NCBI GenBank assembly: GCA_003155135.1 | Contig: PMFN01000013.1 | Location: 1 to 64,000, forward strand | Length of the DNA: 64,000 nucleotides | Source: Acidimicrobiaceae bacterium | GTDB lineage: Bacteria; Actinomycetota; Acidimicrobiia; Acidimicrobiales; RAAP-2 | Reading direction: 5' to 3' | Part shown: positions 53,183 to 61,968 of the stretch, in pieces | Numbering within the stretch: the first letter of the stretch is position 1 | How the letters are laid out: each line of letters begins with the position of its first letter | Program-made: the position numbers and the translations under genes | The notes under the pieces: generated by a model | Databases searched by the model: none | What the model saw: only the letters and a program-made list of their open reading frames with translations | What the model was told of the DNA's origin: nothing

Positions 53183-54895
53183 TCAGGACCCGACCGACGC
53201 CTCGTTCGCCAGCTTGGCCCGCAGGTCGCGCTTCAGAACCTTGCCGAGCGGGTTGCGCGGTAGCTCGTCGACGAGCTCGAGCCGTTCGGGCAGTTTGAAG
53301 GTGGCGATCCCGAGCTCTCGGAGATAGGTAAGGAGCTCGTCGAGCGTCGGAGTCTCGCCGGGGCGAGCGACAACCACCGCGCAGGCCTTCTCGCCGAGCA
53401 GCTCGTCGGGGTAGGCGACCACCGCGACTTCGGCGACCTTCGGGTAGCCGGCGATGTAGGTCTCGAGCTCGGAGGCAGAGATCTTCATCCCGCCGCGCAC
53501 CACGAGATCCTTGGTCCGGTCGACGTAGCGCAGGTATTGCAGCTCGTCACCGACTATCTCGAGCAGGTCACCGGTGCGAAGGTACCCCTCGTCGTCGAAA
53601 GGGTCCTCCACGTTCGATGCCGGGAGGTAGCCGGGAAACACGGTGGGACCCTTGATGCGCAGCTCGCCGGGATGGCCGCCCTCGGTGATCACCTCGCCTG
53701 AGACCGGGTCGACCAGCTTGACCTGCATCCATTTGGCCACGCGGTGCGACCACGTCCTCCCCGGTGCCCCGTAGCGGGGGAAGTACAGGGCGCGCTCTGC
53801 GGGGTCGGGCATGTCGACGGGTCCCCCGAACAGGGCGATGCCCTCGTTCGAGCCGTAGAAGTTGAGGATCTCGATGCCGTACTTGTCATGCCAGCCCTGC
53901 AGGAGCGAAGGGGCGAGTGGCGTCGAGCCCGATCCGAGGAGCCGCAGCGTCGAGATATCCGTGTCGGCGAGCAGCTGCTCGTTGTGGAGCAGCTGGGTCA
54001 AGAGGGCCGGAGGTGCGACGGTGTAGGTGGCGCCATGCTTGGCAACCTGGGCGAGGAAGGTGGCGAGATCGAAGGGGTGGTGTTGGACGAGTACCCCGCC
54101 CACCCGCAGCCACGGCAGGAACATCCCGTTGATTCCCGCCATGTTCACCATCGGGAACGGATTGAGCAGCACATCGTCCTTGGTGAGCTGCGGGCCCTCG
54201 ACGGTGGTCCAGGACATGGCCAGCCAGTCGTAGTGCGTGCGCGGGACGCCCTTTGGCGTGCTCTCGGTGCCTGAAGTCCAGCAGATGGTGACGCAGTCGT
54301 TCTGGTCGGGGACGAAAGAGGAGTTGAAAGCTTCGAGTCCCGAGCGGTCCACGGCGGCGGCCACCCGCCCGTCGAGATCCACCACGCCTTCTGGAACATT
54401 CGACCCGAAGGCGAGCACACGCTCGAGGGTCGGGATGTTCGGCTGGAGGGATGCCATCTCCACTGCGGCCTCGCGCCGGCCGATCCTGGTGGTGGTGACG
54501 AAGACCTTGAGCGCCGCAACCTTGGAAAGCTCGGTCAGCTCGTGGGAGCGGTACTGGACGGGGAACGGCACCACGATGGCGCCAAGGCGGACGATGGCGA
54601 GGAAGGTGGCGGCGATCTCGACGGTGTTGGGTAGCTGCACGCCGACGGTGACGCCCGGCCCGACGCCTTCGTCGAGGAGCACTTGGGCGATGCGGTTCAC
54701 CAGGTCGTCGAGCTCGGTCCAGGTGAGTTGCCGGAACGGGCCGTCCACCAGGTCGGACCGATTCAGCGGGTCGATGATGGCGAGCGTGTCGGGATCGGAG
54801 CGGACACGCTCGGCAAAGAGGGCGTCGATCAAGTCGTCGTTCCAGTAGCCCTTCGCGCGGTAGTCATCGATCCGTGCTTGCGGGTGCAGTCCCAT
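53183..54895 (-). CDS. AMP-forming acyl-CoA ligase of the dioxygenase cluster
   Basis: A 570-aa ANL ligase. The adenylation motif is CWTSGTESTPKGVPRTH, with GTE for the usual GTT. NFYGSNEG is the aromatic motif, YLRTGDLLEI the hinge and PRNPLGKVLKRDLR the C-terminal catalytic Lys. It activates a carboxylic acid as CoA thioester; the substrate cannot be read. It lies 9 bp downstream of the LLM oxidoreductase on the same strand, so the order on this strand is carotenoid oxygenase, LLM enzyme, ligase. Confidence 0.92.
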   Translation of the reverse strand: MGLHPQARIDDYRAKGYWNDDLIDALFAERVRSDPDTLAIIDPLNRSDLVDGPFRQLTWTELDDLVNRIAQVLLDEGVGPGVTVGVQLPNTVEIAATFLAIVRLGAIVVPFPVQYRSHELTELSKVAALKVFVTTTRIGRREAAVEMASLQPNIPTLERVLAFGSNVPEGVVDLDGRVAAAVDRSGLEAFNSSFVPDQNDCVTICWTSGTESTPKGVPRTHYDWLAMSWTTVEGPQLTKDDVLLNPFPMVNMAGINGMFLPWLRVGGVLVQHHPFDLATFLAQVAKHGATYTVAPPALLTQLLHNEQLLADTDISTLRLLGSGSTPLAPSLLQGWHDKYGIEILNFYGSNEGIALFGGPVDMPDPAERALYFPRYGAPGRTWSHRVAKWMQVKLVDPVSGEVITEGGHPGELRIKGPTVFPGYLPASNVEDPFDDEGYLRTGDLLEIVGDELQYLRYVDRTKDLVVRGGMKISASELETYIAGYPKVAEVAVVAYPDELLGEKACAVVVARPGETPTLDELLTYLRELGIATFKLPERLELVDELPRNPLGKVLKRDLRAKLANEASVGS

Positions 54896-54904
54896 CTCTC
54901 CCTC

Positions 54905-55945
54905 TCAGTACAGCTCTGTCGATGAGAGCTCAGCGCTCCGGTCGTCGGTTCCTACTGCTGACACCGACGGGGTCACTGCGGCCAGCGCCGCCAACGTGTG
55001 CAGCGCGCCCGGGTCGCCGTCCGTCGAGGACGGCACGAGTGCCACCTCGTCGACGCCGGCACTCGCATACGCGCCCAACCGCTCGGTGATCTCCTCGACG
55101 CTCCCCACCAGCCCGACAGCGCGCACCAACTCGTCAGGCACCGCCAGGAGTAGTTCCTTCGGGTGCGAGCCGGCGTTTGCCAAGTCCACGATGTCGGAGA
55201 AGCCGGCTTCACGGAACATCTCTGCGTAGCCGGGCACGCCCAGGTAGGGGACCAGCCCCCGCCGCAGCTGTTCGAAGGCTTCGGGGACCGGGTCGACGGC
55301 GGCTGTGACCCAGGCGGCGACGCGCGGTGCGGGCCCGTCGACCGTTGCCTCGCGCAGCATCGATACGAGCCGCCCGGCCGACGCAGGCGTCACGAGATTG
55401 ATGACCATCCGGTCGGCGTGGTTGGCTGCGACCCGCACGGCCCGCTCGCCGAATGCGGCGATGGTGAGCTCGGAATTCGGCGCCCCAGTCCTCAGGCGGA
55501 ACCCGTTGGTGTGGATGACCTCGCCGTCGATCGACGCCCGACCGCCGCCGAGCAGCGATCTCAGGGCGGAGGCTGATTCGGCGAGGGCCTTCGCCGGTCG
55601 ACGTTGCGTGCGACCGTGCCACTGCTCGACGACCACGGGGCTCGACGAACCGATTGCCACATCCACCCTGCGGCCGACCAGCTCCGCCACCGAGGCCGCC
55701 CCAACGGCGATCATGACCGGATCGCGCACCGCGACGGCAAATGGACCCAGTGTCAGGCTGATGCGTTCGGTCCGTTCGCCGATCACCGCGCCGAGCACGA
55801 AGGCGTCATAGGTCGCCATTTCGCCGATCCACAGCTCGCCGTAGCCGAGGCGGTCCGCTGCGATGGCGGTGACGAGCACCTCGTCGGAGGGCCGGTCCTG
55901 CCAGAGCCCGAGCGAGACCGACAGGGCTGGTAGTGCGGGGCTCAC
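54905..55945 (-). CDS. LLM-class flavin/F420-dependent oxidoreductase
   Basis: A 346-aa luciferase-like TIM-barrel enzyme: ELWIGEMATYDAFVLGAVIGERTERISLTLGPFAVAVRDPVMIAVGAASVAELVGRRVDVAIGSSSP is typical of the actinobacterial F420-type subgroup. LTIAAFGERAVRVAANHADRMVINLVTP and VGSVEEITERLGAYASAGVDEVALVPS follow. Cofactor F420H2 or FMNH2 is not decidable by eye. It overlaps the carotenoid oxygenase by 4 bp, so it acts in the same pathway. Confidence 0.88.
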   Translation of the reverse strand: MSPALPALSVSLGLWQDRPSDEVLVTAIAADRLGYGELWIGEMATYDAFVLGAVIGERTERISLTLGPFAVAVRDPVMIAVGAASVAELVGRRVDVAIGSSSPVVVEQWHGRTQRRPAKALAESASALRSLLGGGRASIDGEVIHTNGFRLRTGAPNSELTIAAFGERAVRVAANHADRMVINLVTPASAGRLVSMLREATVDGPAPRVAAWVTAAVDPVPEAFEQLRRGLVPYLGVPGYAEMFREAGFSDIVDLANAGSHPKELLLAVPDELVRAVGLVGSVEEITERLGAYASAGVDEVALVPSSTDGDPGALHTLAALAAVTPSVSAVGTDDRSAELSSTELY

Positions 55946-57402
55946 CGACCGGCCAGCTGGTCGGCGCGCACCCAGCAGGCGTGAAAGCCGAGCGGGACCC
56001 GCTGGGGGAGGAGTACCCGGCCCACTGGCCCCGAGCCGATCGACGCCGCGTCGAAGATGTCGACCTCGGAGCGTCCGGTCGCTTCGTCGGTGACAAAGGT
56101 CACGAGATAGCCGTCATCCTCTCCCATCGAGCCGTCTCTCGGGGCGAAGGGCGACTCGCTGCCGTAGCGGCCTGGCCCGAAGAAGTAGGACTGGCGCTCG
56201 TCCGTCAGGTTGTCGTAGCGCACGAGCCCGTCGAACAGGTTGGTCTCGGCGTCGGCGATGTGCACGTTGTACGCGTAGCGGGTCGGATAGCCCATCTGGC
56301 GAACGTCGACCGAGGGGAACTCGGTGTTGTCGTCGTCAACACGCGATTCGCTGGTCCGACCTGACACCAAGTCGAAACGGTACCGGTGCATGCGGGCATC
56401 GAGTTTGAGGTAGGCCAGCAGCTTCGCGAGGCGGGTCTGCTCGCCGGTGACCGGTGCGGGTCGGGACACGCGGCAGACGTCGAGGACGATCTCGTCGCCC
56501 TCTTCCCACGCGTTGACGACGTGGTAGATGTAGCAGGGCTTGGCCTCGAACCACCGGATGTCACCGGGCGCTCCACGACGCGGGATCACGCCGAAACGCG
56601 ACGGCAGCGACGAGTCGAAGGTGAGCTTGTAGCGACCGGCACGGCGAGCCTCTTCATTCTGGATGAGGGGCAGGTCCATCAAGATGGCGTAGTGCTCGGT
56701 GATGGCCATGTCATGGGGGAGCCGAGGCCCCGCCAGCTCGATGGGCACCACGTGCTCCACGCGCCCACTCGCCCCGACCACGCCGTAGCGCATGTACGGG
56801 GAGCTTGGCCCGTAGTCGAACCAGAACAGCTCGCCTGTGCGCTCGTCGACCTTCGGGTGGGCCATCATGTCGCCATCGAGGGTGCCCGCGAAGTCCTCGG
56901 CTCCGAGGGTGTCGAGTGACGTCGGCTCGAGGGCGTACGGTGCGCCGCACAGGTACCACGTCGCCAGCAGCTTGCCGTTGTGGAAGATGATGTCGGTGTT
57001 GGCGGAATCCTTGAAGTGCAGGCCGCGCCTGTTGCCCTGCGGGTTGTGCGCCGGGTCCTCCATGACGCCGGTCCACAGCGGGCCGCCGGCCGAGGCCTCG
57101 AGGCCGTAAGCCTCGGTGCGCACGAAGCGGTTCCGGTAGCGGGCCGATCCGTTAACGAACTCGACGGCGTGGACCATCCCGTCCCCGTCGAACCAGTGAT
57201 AGCGGCCCTGGGCGGCGTAGCGGCGGTTCGGGCCGTTGCGGAAGTAGATGCCGTTCAGGTCGCGCGGGACCTCCCCGATGACGTCGAGGAGCGCCCCGGT
57301 CTGGATCTCGTCTTCGACCGGCGCATAGATTCCCCGCAGATACGGGTTTTCCTCCCCGCCGTGCGTGTCCCACTCGAGCTCCGAGGTCGTGGTCATGGCC
57401 AT
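55942..57402 (-). CDS. Carotenoid oxygenase (RPE65/CCO) family dioxygenase 1
   Basis: A 486-aa non-heme-iron dioxygenase with a seven-bladed propeller. The four iron-ligand His regions are intact: MMAHPKVDERTGEL, LPHDMAITEHY, YHVVNAWEEGDEI and a final GFHACW. FRNGPNRRY and WFDGDGMVHAVEF are further family blocks. It cleaves a C=C bond of a carotenoid, stilbene or similar compound. ATG 57402 follows GGGGGAACGCC; the frame continues to 57492 but overlaps the promoter region. It heads a three-gene operon with the LLM enzyme and ligase. Confidence 0.93.
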   Translation of the reverse strand: MAMTTTSELEWDTHGGEENPYLRGIYAPVEDEIQTGALLDVIGEVPRDLNGIYFRNGPNRRYAAQGRYHWFDGDGMVHAVEFVNGSARYRNRFVRTEAYGLEASAGGPLWTGVMEDPAHNPQGNRRGLHFKDSANTDIIFHNGKLLATWYLCGAPYALEPTSLDTLGAEDFAGTLDGDMMAHPKVDERTGELFWFDYGPSSPYMRYGVVGASGRVEHVVPIELAGPRLPHDMAITEHYAILMDLPLIQNEEARRAGRYKLTFDSSLPSRFGVIPRRGAPGDIRWFEAKPCYIYHVVNAWEEGDEIVLDVCRVSRPAPVTGEQTRLAKLLAYLKLDARMHRYRFDLVSGRTSESRVDDDNTEFPSVDVRQMGYPTRYAYNVHIADAETNLFDGLVRYDNLTDERQSYFFGPGRYGSESPFAPRDGSMGEDDGYLVTFVTDEATGRSEVDIFDAASIGSGPVGRVLLPQRVPLGFHACWVRADQLAGR

Positions 57403-57428
57403 GGCGTTCCCCCTTCCCTCCCTACCTG

Positions 57429-57457
57429 TTGACTCCGTTGTATCACTCCGATAAATG
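57429..57457 (+). promoter_or_regulatory. Promoter candidate for the SnoaL-like gene
   Basis: TTGACT (57429-57434), a 17-bp spacer and TAAATG (57452-57457) match sigma70-type spacing. Two direct ACTCCG copies lie inside. The opposite strand offers GTCGAC-N17-GATACA for the divergent dioxygenase, so the promoters overlap. TGACTCCG recurs in the thiolase promoter. Confidence 0.55.
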
Positions 57458-57527
57458 TAGTGTCGACCGGTTTCCAGAGGAGGCGGCGCCACGCGGGCGC
57501 CGATTCGCTGCCGGAGGGGGAGCCAGC

Positions 57528-58055
57528 GTGCCCGAGCGAGATCCCGAGATCCAGGCCCTTCTCGACAAGCAGACCATCACCGAGGTGCTGACGCGCTACC
57601 TGCGCTCGGTGGACCGGGGCGATGTCGAGACGTTGCGCGAGTGCTATCTGCCGGGTGCCGTCGAGGACCACGGGGGTATCTGGGAGGGCCCGGCGAGTGA
57701 GTACGTCGACAGCATCGCCAAGGGCATCGCACACCCGAAGAGCCTGACCAGCCATGTGCTCAGCAACGTCCTGATCGATGTCAAGGGCGACACGGCGTTC
57801 GTCGAGTCGTACGCGACCACCTTCGCGAGGGTGAAGAGCGACGGCGAGCGGTACGACTGCTTCGTCGGGGCGAGGATCCTCGACCACATGGAGCGTCGTG
57901 ACGGCCGCTGGGGCATCGCCCGTCGCCAGCTGCTTTGGGAGTGGAACCACGACGTCCCCGTGTCGGAGACCTGGGTCCTCGGCATGCTCGCGCCGGATGC
58001 CTCGGCGATGCGGATGGGCACCAAATTCCCCGAGGATCCGGTGTTCGCCGGCTGA
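57528..58055 (+). CDS. SnoaL-like/NTF2-fold protein
   Basis: A 175-aa cone-shaped NTF2-superfamily protein: IQALLDKQTITEVLTRYLRSVDRGDVETLRECYLPGAVEDHGG is the SnoaL_4-type N-terminal block, followed by SHVLSNVLIDVKGDTAFVESYATTFARVK and the GARILDHMERRDGRWGIARRQLLWEW core. Members act as dehydratases, isomerases or hydroxylases in steroid and aromatic catabolism. GTG 57528 is chosen because GGAGGGGGA lies just upstream; the frame is open back to 57429 across the promoter. Confidence 0.88.
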   Translation: MPERDPEIQALLDKQTITEVLTRYLRSVDRGDVETLRECYLPGAVEDHGGIWEGPASEYVDSIAKGIAHPKSLTSHVLSNVLIDVKGDTAFVESYATTFARVKSDGERYDCFVGARILDHMERRDGRWGIARRQLLWEWNHDVPVSETWVLGMLAPDASAMRMGTKFPEDPVFAG

Positions 58056-58084
58056 GAAGTGCGGCAAGGATCAGGGCCCGGCCG

Positions 58085-58113
58085 TTGTCGAGTGACTCCG
58101 GTTATTGTAGAAT
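58085..58113 (+). promoter_or_regulatory. Promoter candidate for the thiolase-like gene
   Basis: TTGTCG (58085-58090), a 17-bp spacer and TAGAAT (58108-58113) lie just upstream of the gene with its GGGGGAGG ribosome-binding site and ATG at 58139. The spacer contains TGACTCCGGTT, similar to TGACTCCGTT in the 57429 promoter, which suggests a shared regulator. Confidence 0.6.
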
Positions 58114-58138
58114 CCAGTCGAAGCAGGGGGAGGTTCCG

Positions 58139-59371
58139 ATGAGTTCATCGAGCGGTGTCTGGGTTGTCGGCAGCTACCAAACCGATTTCGCCCGCAACTA
58201 CAAGCGCGAGGGCCTTGATGTGGGCGACCTGGTGGGCGAGGTGGTCGAAGCGACGCTCTCCGACGCCGGCGTCGGCCCCGAGCAGGTCGAGGCCATCCAC
58301 TTGGGCAACGCGTTCGGCCAGCTCTTTAACGGCCAGGGCCAGTTGGGCGCCATGCCGGCTACCGTCGAGCCCGGGCTGTGGGGCCTTCCTGCCTCGCGCC
58401 ACGAGGCGGCCTGCGCGTCCGGCTCGATCGCCGTGCTCTCGGCGATGGCCGACATCGAGGCCGGCCGTTACGACTGCATCTTGGTTCTCGGCATCGAGCA
58501 GGAGAAGAACGTCCCGGGCGTCGAAGCGCCGCGCTATCTGGGTGCGGCTGCGTGGATCGGCCACGAAGGCGAAGAGGCCACGTTCATGTGGCCCTTCATG
58601 TTCTCCGAACTCGCCGACGAGTACGACCGCCGCTACGGCCTCGACGACCGCCACCTGCATGCCATCGCAGAGCTCAACATGCGAAACGCCAAGGACAATC
58701 CGCTCGCCCAGACGCGGGAGTGGAAGTTCACCGACGCCAATTTCAGTGACGACGACATCGAGAACCCGATCGTCGAGGGGCGGCTCCGCCGGACGGACTG
58801 CAGCCAGATCACCGACGGTGGCGCGGGCGTCGTCCTCGTCTCCGAGCGGTTCTTCGCCGACGGGAAGCCGCCCGCGGGCACGGCCCGCATCAAGGGCTGG
58901 GGCCACGGTGCCGCGGGTCTCAGCCTTCGTCAGAAGTTCGAGCGGAGCCAAGAAGAGCCCTACGTGTTTCCCCACGTGCGCGACGTGGCCACCAAGGCGA
59001 TGGGCCGCGCCGGGATTGCCGACGTCCACGAGCTCGACGGCATCGAGGTCCACGACTGCTTCTCCATGTCCGAGTACGTGGCAGTGGACCATTTCGGCAT
59101 CACCGACCCTGGCGAGAGCTGGAAGGCGGTCGAGAACGGCGATCTGGAGCGGACCGGGCAGACCCCGGTGAACCCGAGCGGCGGCCTCATCGGGGTCGGG
59201 CACCCGGTCGGGACGACGGGGGTGCGCATGGTCCACGATGCACGCCGCCAGGTCACCGGCCGGGCCGGGGAGTGCCAGGTCGAAGGGGCGAGGAACTTCG
59301 CCACCATGAACATCGGCGGGAGCCTGACCACGGCGGTCAGCTTCGTCGTCGGGGTCGACGACACCCAGTAG
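58139..59371 (+). CDS. Thiolase-superfamily protein (SCP-x/lipid-transfer type)
   Basis: A 410-aa thiolase fold. The nucleophile loop HEAACASGSIAV places Cys 92. The late NPSGGLIGVGHPVGTTGVRM holds the catalytic His. The second thiolase Cys (GxCxGGG near the C-terminus) is missing: the region reads FATMNIGGSLTT. This is the pattern of SCP2-type thiolases and lipid-transfer-protein-like enzymes that do beta-ketothiolysis or retro-aldol cleavage on ring-derived acyl-CoAs. It lies between SnoaL-like and dioxygenase genes on the same strand and has its own promoter. Confidence 0.9.
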   Translation: MSSSSGVWVVGSYQTDFARNYKREGLDVGDLVGEVVEATLSDAGVGPEQVEAIHLGNAFGQLFNGQGQLGAMPATVEPGLWGLPASRHEAACASGSIAVLSAMADIEAGRYDCILVLGIEQEKNVPGVEAPRYLGAAAWIGHEGEEATFMWPFMFSELADEYDRRYGLDDRHLHAIAELNMRNAKDNPLAQTREWKFTDANFSDDDIENPIVEGRLRRTDCSQITDGGAGVVLVSERFFADGKPPAGTARIKGWGHGAAGLSLRQKFERSQEEPYVFPHVRDVATKAMGRAGIADVHELDGIEVHDCFSMSEYVAVDHFGITDPGESWKAVENGDLERTGQTPVNPSGGLIGVGHPVGTTGVRMVHDARRQVTGRAGECQVEGARNFATMNIGGSLTTAVSFVVGVDDTQ

Positions 59372-59411
59372 GCGGAGCGGGGGAGACCCCGAGAAAGGCA
59401 CGATCGGAGAC

Positions 59412-60890
59412 ATGGACATCTCGGTGTACGCAAAAACGCTCTCGACGATTCCCGAGGACGACGATCATCCCTATCGTTCCGGAGCCTGGCGACCCCAGAC
59501 GCTGGAGTACGACGCGGACGACCTCGACGTCGAGGGGGAGCTGCCCGAGGACCTCTTCGGCGTCTACCTTCGCAATACCGAGAATCCTGTGCACCCGGCC
59601 ATCGTCCGCTACCACCCCTTCGACGGGGACGGCATGCTCCACTCGATCTCGTTCCGTGACGGGCGAGCCGCATACCGGAACCGCTTCGTCCAGACCGACG
59701 GCCTGATCGCCGAGAAGGAGGCGGGTGGGCCACTGTGGGCCGGCATCGCCGAGAACCCCGACGTGGCGGTGCGCAAGGACGGTTGGGGCGCACGTGGGCA
59801 CATGAAGGACGCGTCGTCGACCGACGTGGTCGTGCACGCTGGAGTGGCTGTTTCGAGCTTCTGGCAGTGCGGCGACCTCTATCGGCTCGACCCGCTCACC
59901 TTGGAGGACCTCGGCAAGGAGAGCTGGGGCGGCACCTTCCCTTCTGACGTGGGTGCCTCGGCACACACGAAGGTCGACGAACACACCGGGGAGCTCCTCT
60001 TCTTCAACTATGCGACGAGTGCTCCGTACTTGCACTACGGCGTGGTGGACGCCGATCGCCGCCTTGCCCACTACGTGCCGATCGAGTTGCCCGGACCCCG
60101 GCTGCCTCATGACATGACATTCACCGAGAACTATGCGGTGCTCAACGACATGCCGCTGTTCTGGGACCCCGAGCTCATCGAGCGCGGCTTCTACGCTTCG
60201 CGCTTTCACCCCGACATCCCGTCCCGGCTGGGGGTGATCCCGCGGCGGGGTGCCCCCGAGGAGATCCGCTGGTTCGAGTTCGACCCCACCTACGTCCTGC
60301 ACTGGTCCAACGCCTGGGAGGAGGGCGACGAGGTGGTCGTCGAGGGTTTCTTCCAGGGGTGCCCCGAGCCGAAGGACCCAGGTCCCAACGGGCCCCCGGA
60401 CCGGATGTTCCGGTTCCTCGCCCAAGACGTGATGGGGGCGAGGCTGCACCGCTGGCGGATGAACATGGTGACCGGGGCGACCAGCGAGGAGGATCTGACC
60501 GACACCTGCAGCGAATTCGGGGTGATAAACGCACTTGCGGCGGCCCGGCCCTCACGCTACATCTACGCCGCGACCAACCGCCCGGGGTGGTTCCTGTTCA
60601 ACGGACTGGTCAAGCACGACACGCTGACCGGCGCAGAGGAGCGCTACGCGTTCGAAGACGGCGTCTACTGCAGCGAGGCCGGCGTGGCCCCGCGGGTGGG
60701 TGCAGCAGCCGAAGACGACGCCTACCTGGTGACCTTCACCGTCGACATGAACCGGGACCGCTCCGAGTGCGTCGTCTTCGACGGTGCCAATGTGGGAGAC
60801 GGCCCGATCGCTCGCATGGTGCTCCCCGAGCGCATCTCGAGCGGCACGCACAGCTGCTGGGCCCCGGGGGGCGGCATCGCGGGTTGGTAG
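59412..60890 (+). CDS. Carotenoid oxygenase (RPE65/CCO) family dioxygenase 2
   Basis: A 492-aa paralogue of the enzyme at 55942-57402. The iron-ligand His regions are present: GASAHTKVDEHTGEL, LPHDMTFTENY, LHWSNAWEEGDEV and the final GTHSCWAP. The start is ATG 59412 with CGGAGAC upstream, 40 bp after the thiolase stop, so the two are probably co-transcribed. Two divergent copies in one cluster suggest two successive cleavages or two substrate ranges. Confidence 0.93.
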   Translation: MDISVYAKTLSTIPEDDDHPYRSGAWRPQTLEYDADDLDVEGELPEDLFGVYLRNTENPVHPAIVRYHPFDGDGMLHSISFRDGRAAYRNRFVQTDGLIAEKEAGGPLWAGIAENPDVAVRKDGWGARGHMKDASSTDVVVHAGVAVSSFWQCGDLYRLDPLTLEDLGKESWGGTFPSDVGASAHTKVDEHTGELLFFNYATSAPYLHYGVVDADRRLAHYVPIELPGPRLPHDMTFTENYAVLNDMPLFWDPELIERGFYASRFHPDIPSRLGVIPRRGAPEEIRWFEFDPTYVLHWSNAWEEGDEVVVEGFFQGCPEPKDPGPNGPPDRMFRFLAQDVMGARLHRWRMNMVTGATSEEDLTDTCSEFGVINALAAARPSRYIYAATNRPGWFLFNGLVKHDTLTGAEERYAFEDGVYCSEAGVAPRVGAAAEDDAYLVTFTVDMNRDRSECVVFDGANVGDGPIARMVLPERISSGTHSCWAPGGGIAGW

Positions 60891-60999
60891 AGTCCGTGCA
60901 GCGCGGGGGTAGGAACGGCCGCCCCTGGCGGGACCGGCTCGGCACAACGGGAGTCGCATTCGCGCCTCAACCCTGTCCACCCGCTGCCTCGAGTGCGAC

Positions 61000-61968
61000 A
61001 TGGTGAAGGGGACTGGCGTGGCCAAGGCGGCAGCGGAGATTGCTGACGACGAGGGCAACTCCGTCGCGATACAAATGGGTCTGCTCGGCGACGAGTGGAA
61101 CCTGCTGATCATCCGCCTCGCGCTGCTCGGGGTGCGCCGCTACAACGAGTGGTACGAGCAGCTCGGCATCGCCAACTCGGTGCTGACCGCCCGCCTGCGA
61201 GCCTTGAGCGAGGCCGGGGTGCTCACGCGTGTCCGTTACCAGGACCGACCAGCGCGCCACGAGTACCACCTGACCGAGATCGGCCTTGACCTGTGGCCGG
61301 TCCTGCTGACCTTGTGGTGGTGGGAGGCCGAGTGGGCGGGCGAGCACGTTGAGCCCCTTCCCCCGATGGTCCATCTCGAATGCGGCGAGCAATTCTCGCC
61401 GGTGCTGCACTGCGCGAGCTGTCGGCGGCCGGCCGACCTGGCCGACGTGAGCGGCGTGTTCGGGCCGAGCGGCTCCTTCGAGCGATCAGCGCCCCGGGCC
61501 ACGACTCGACGCCGCAGCTCGAGCGTGGCGTCGGCGGGACCCGGGCTCTTCCCCGAGACCATCGCGCTCATCGGGAACAGGTGGTCCTCCGCCACGCTGG
61601 CCGCCGCCTTCTTCGGCTGCCGCCGCTTCACCGACTTCCTGCAGGCGACGCTCGCACCACCGACCATCGTCTCGGACAGACTCCGTGTCTTCTGCGATAT
61701 GGGCGTCCTCACGCCCGTCGCCAGCGCGAGCGGGTCGAGCCGGGTCGAGTACCGCCTCACCGAGAAGGGCCGCGCGTTCTTCCCGCACATGGTGACCTCA
61801 CTCTGTTGGGGTGACCGTTGGTACCGTGCCCCGGAGGGCCCAGCAGTGATCTTCACCCACAAGGAGTGCAAGAGGATCTTCGACCCCGTCCTCTACTGCT
61901 CGGCCTGCGACAAGGAGTTGCAGCGTTCGAAGATCGGCGTCGGTGGCCTGCCCCTCTATGGCGGTTAG
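61000..61968 (+). CDS. Tandem HxlR regulator with two HxEC-x9-CxxC modules
   Basis: A 322-aa transcriptional regulator made of two HxlR winged-helix domains (about 22-120 and 182-280). Each is followed by the same Cys/His module: H125-x-E-C128, C138, C141 and H287-x-E-C290, C300, C303. These look like small metal (Zn) ribbons. The winged-helix cores are MGLLGDEWNLLIIRLALLG and IALIGNRWSSATLAAAFFG. It lies downstream of the second dioxygenase gene and probably controls the cluster, perhaps through the shared TGACTCCG element. A GTG at 61018 is an alternative start. Confidence 0.88.
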   Translation: MVKGTGVAKAAAEIADDEGNSVAIQMGLLGDEWNLLIIRLALLGVRRYNEWYEQLGIANSVLTARLRALSEAGVLTRVRYQDRPARHEYHLTEIGLDLWPVLLTLWWWEAEWAGEHVEPLPPMVHLECGEQFSPVLHCASCRRPADLADVSGVFGPSGSFERSAPRATTRRRSSSVASAGPGLFPETIALIGNRWSSATLAAAFFGCRRFTDFLQATLAPPTIVSDRLRVFCDMGVLTPVASASGSSRVEYRLTEKGRAFFPHMVTSLCWGDRWYRAPEGPAVIFTHKECKRIFDPVLYCSACDKELQRSKIGVGGLPLYGG

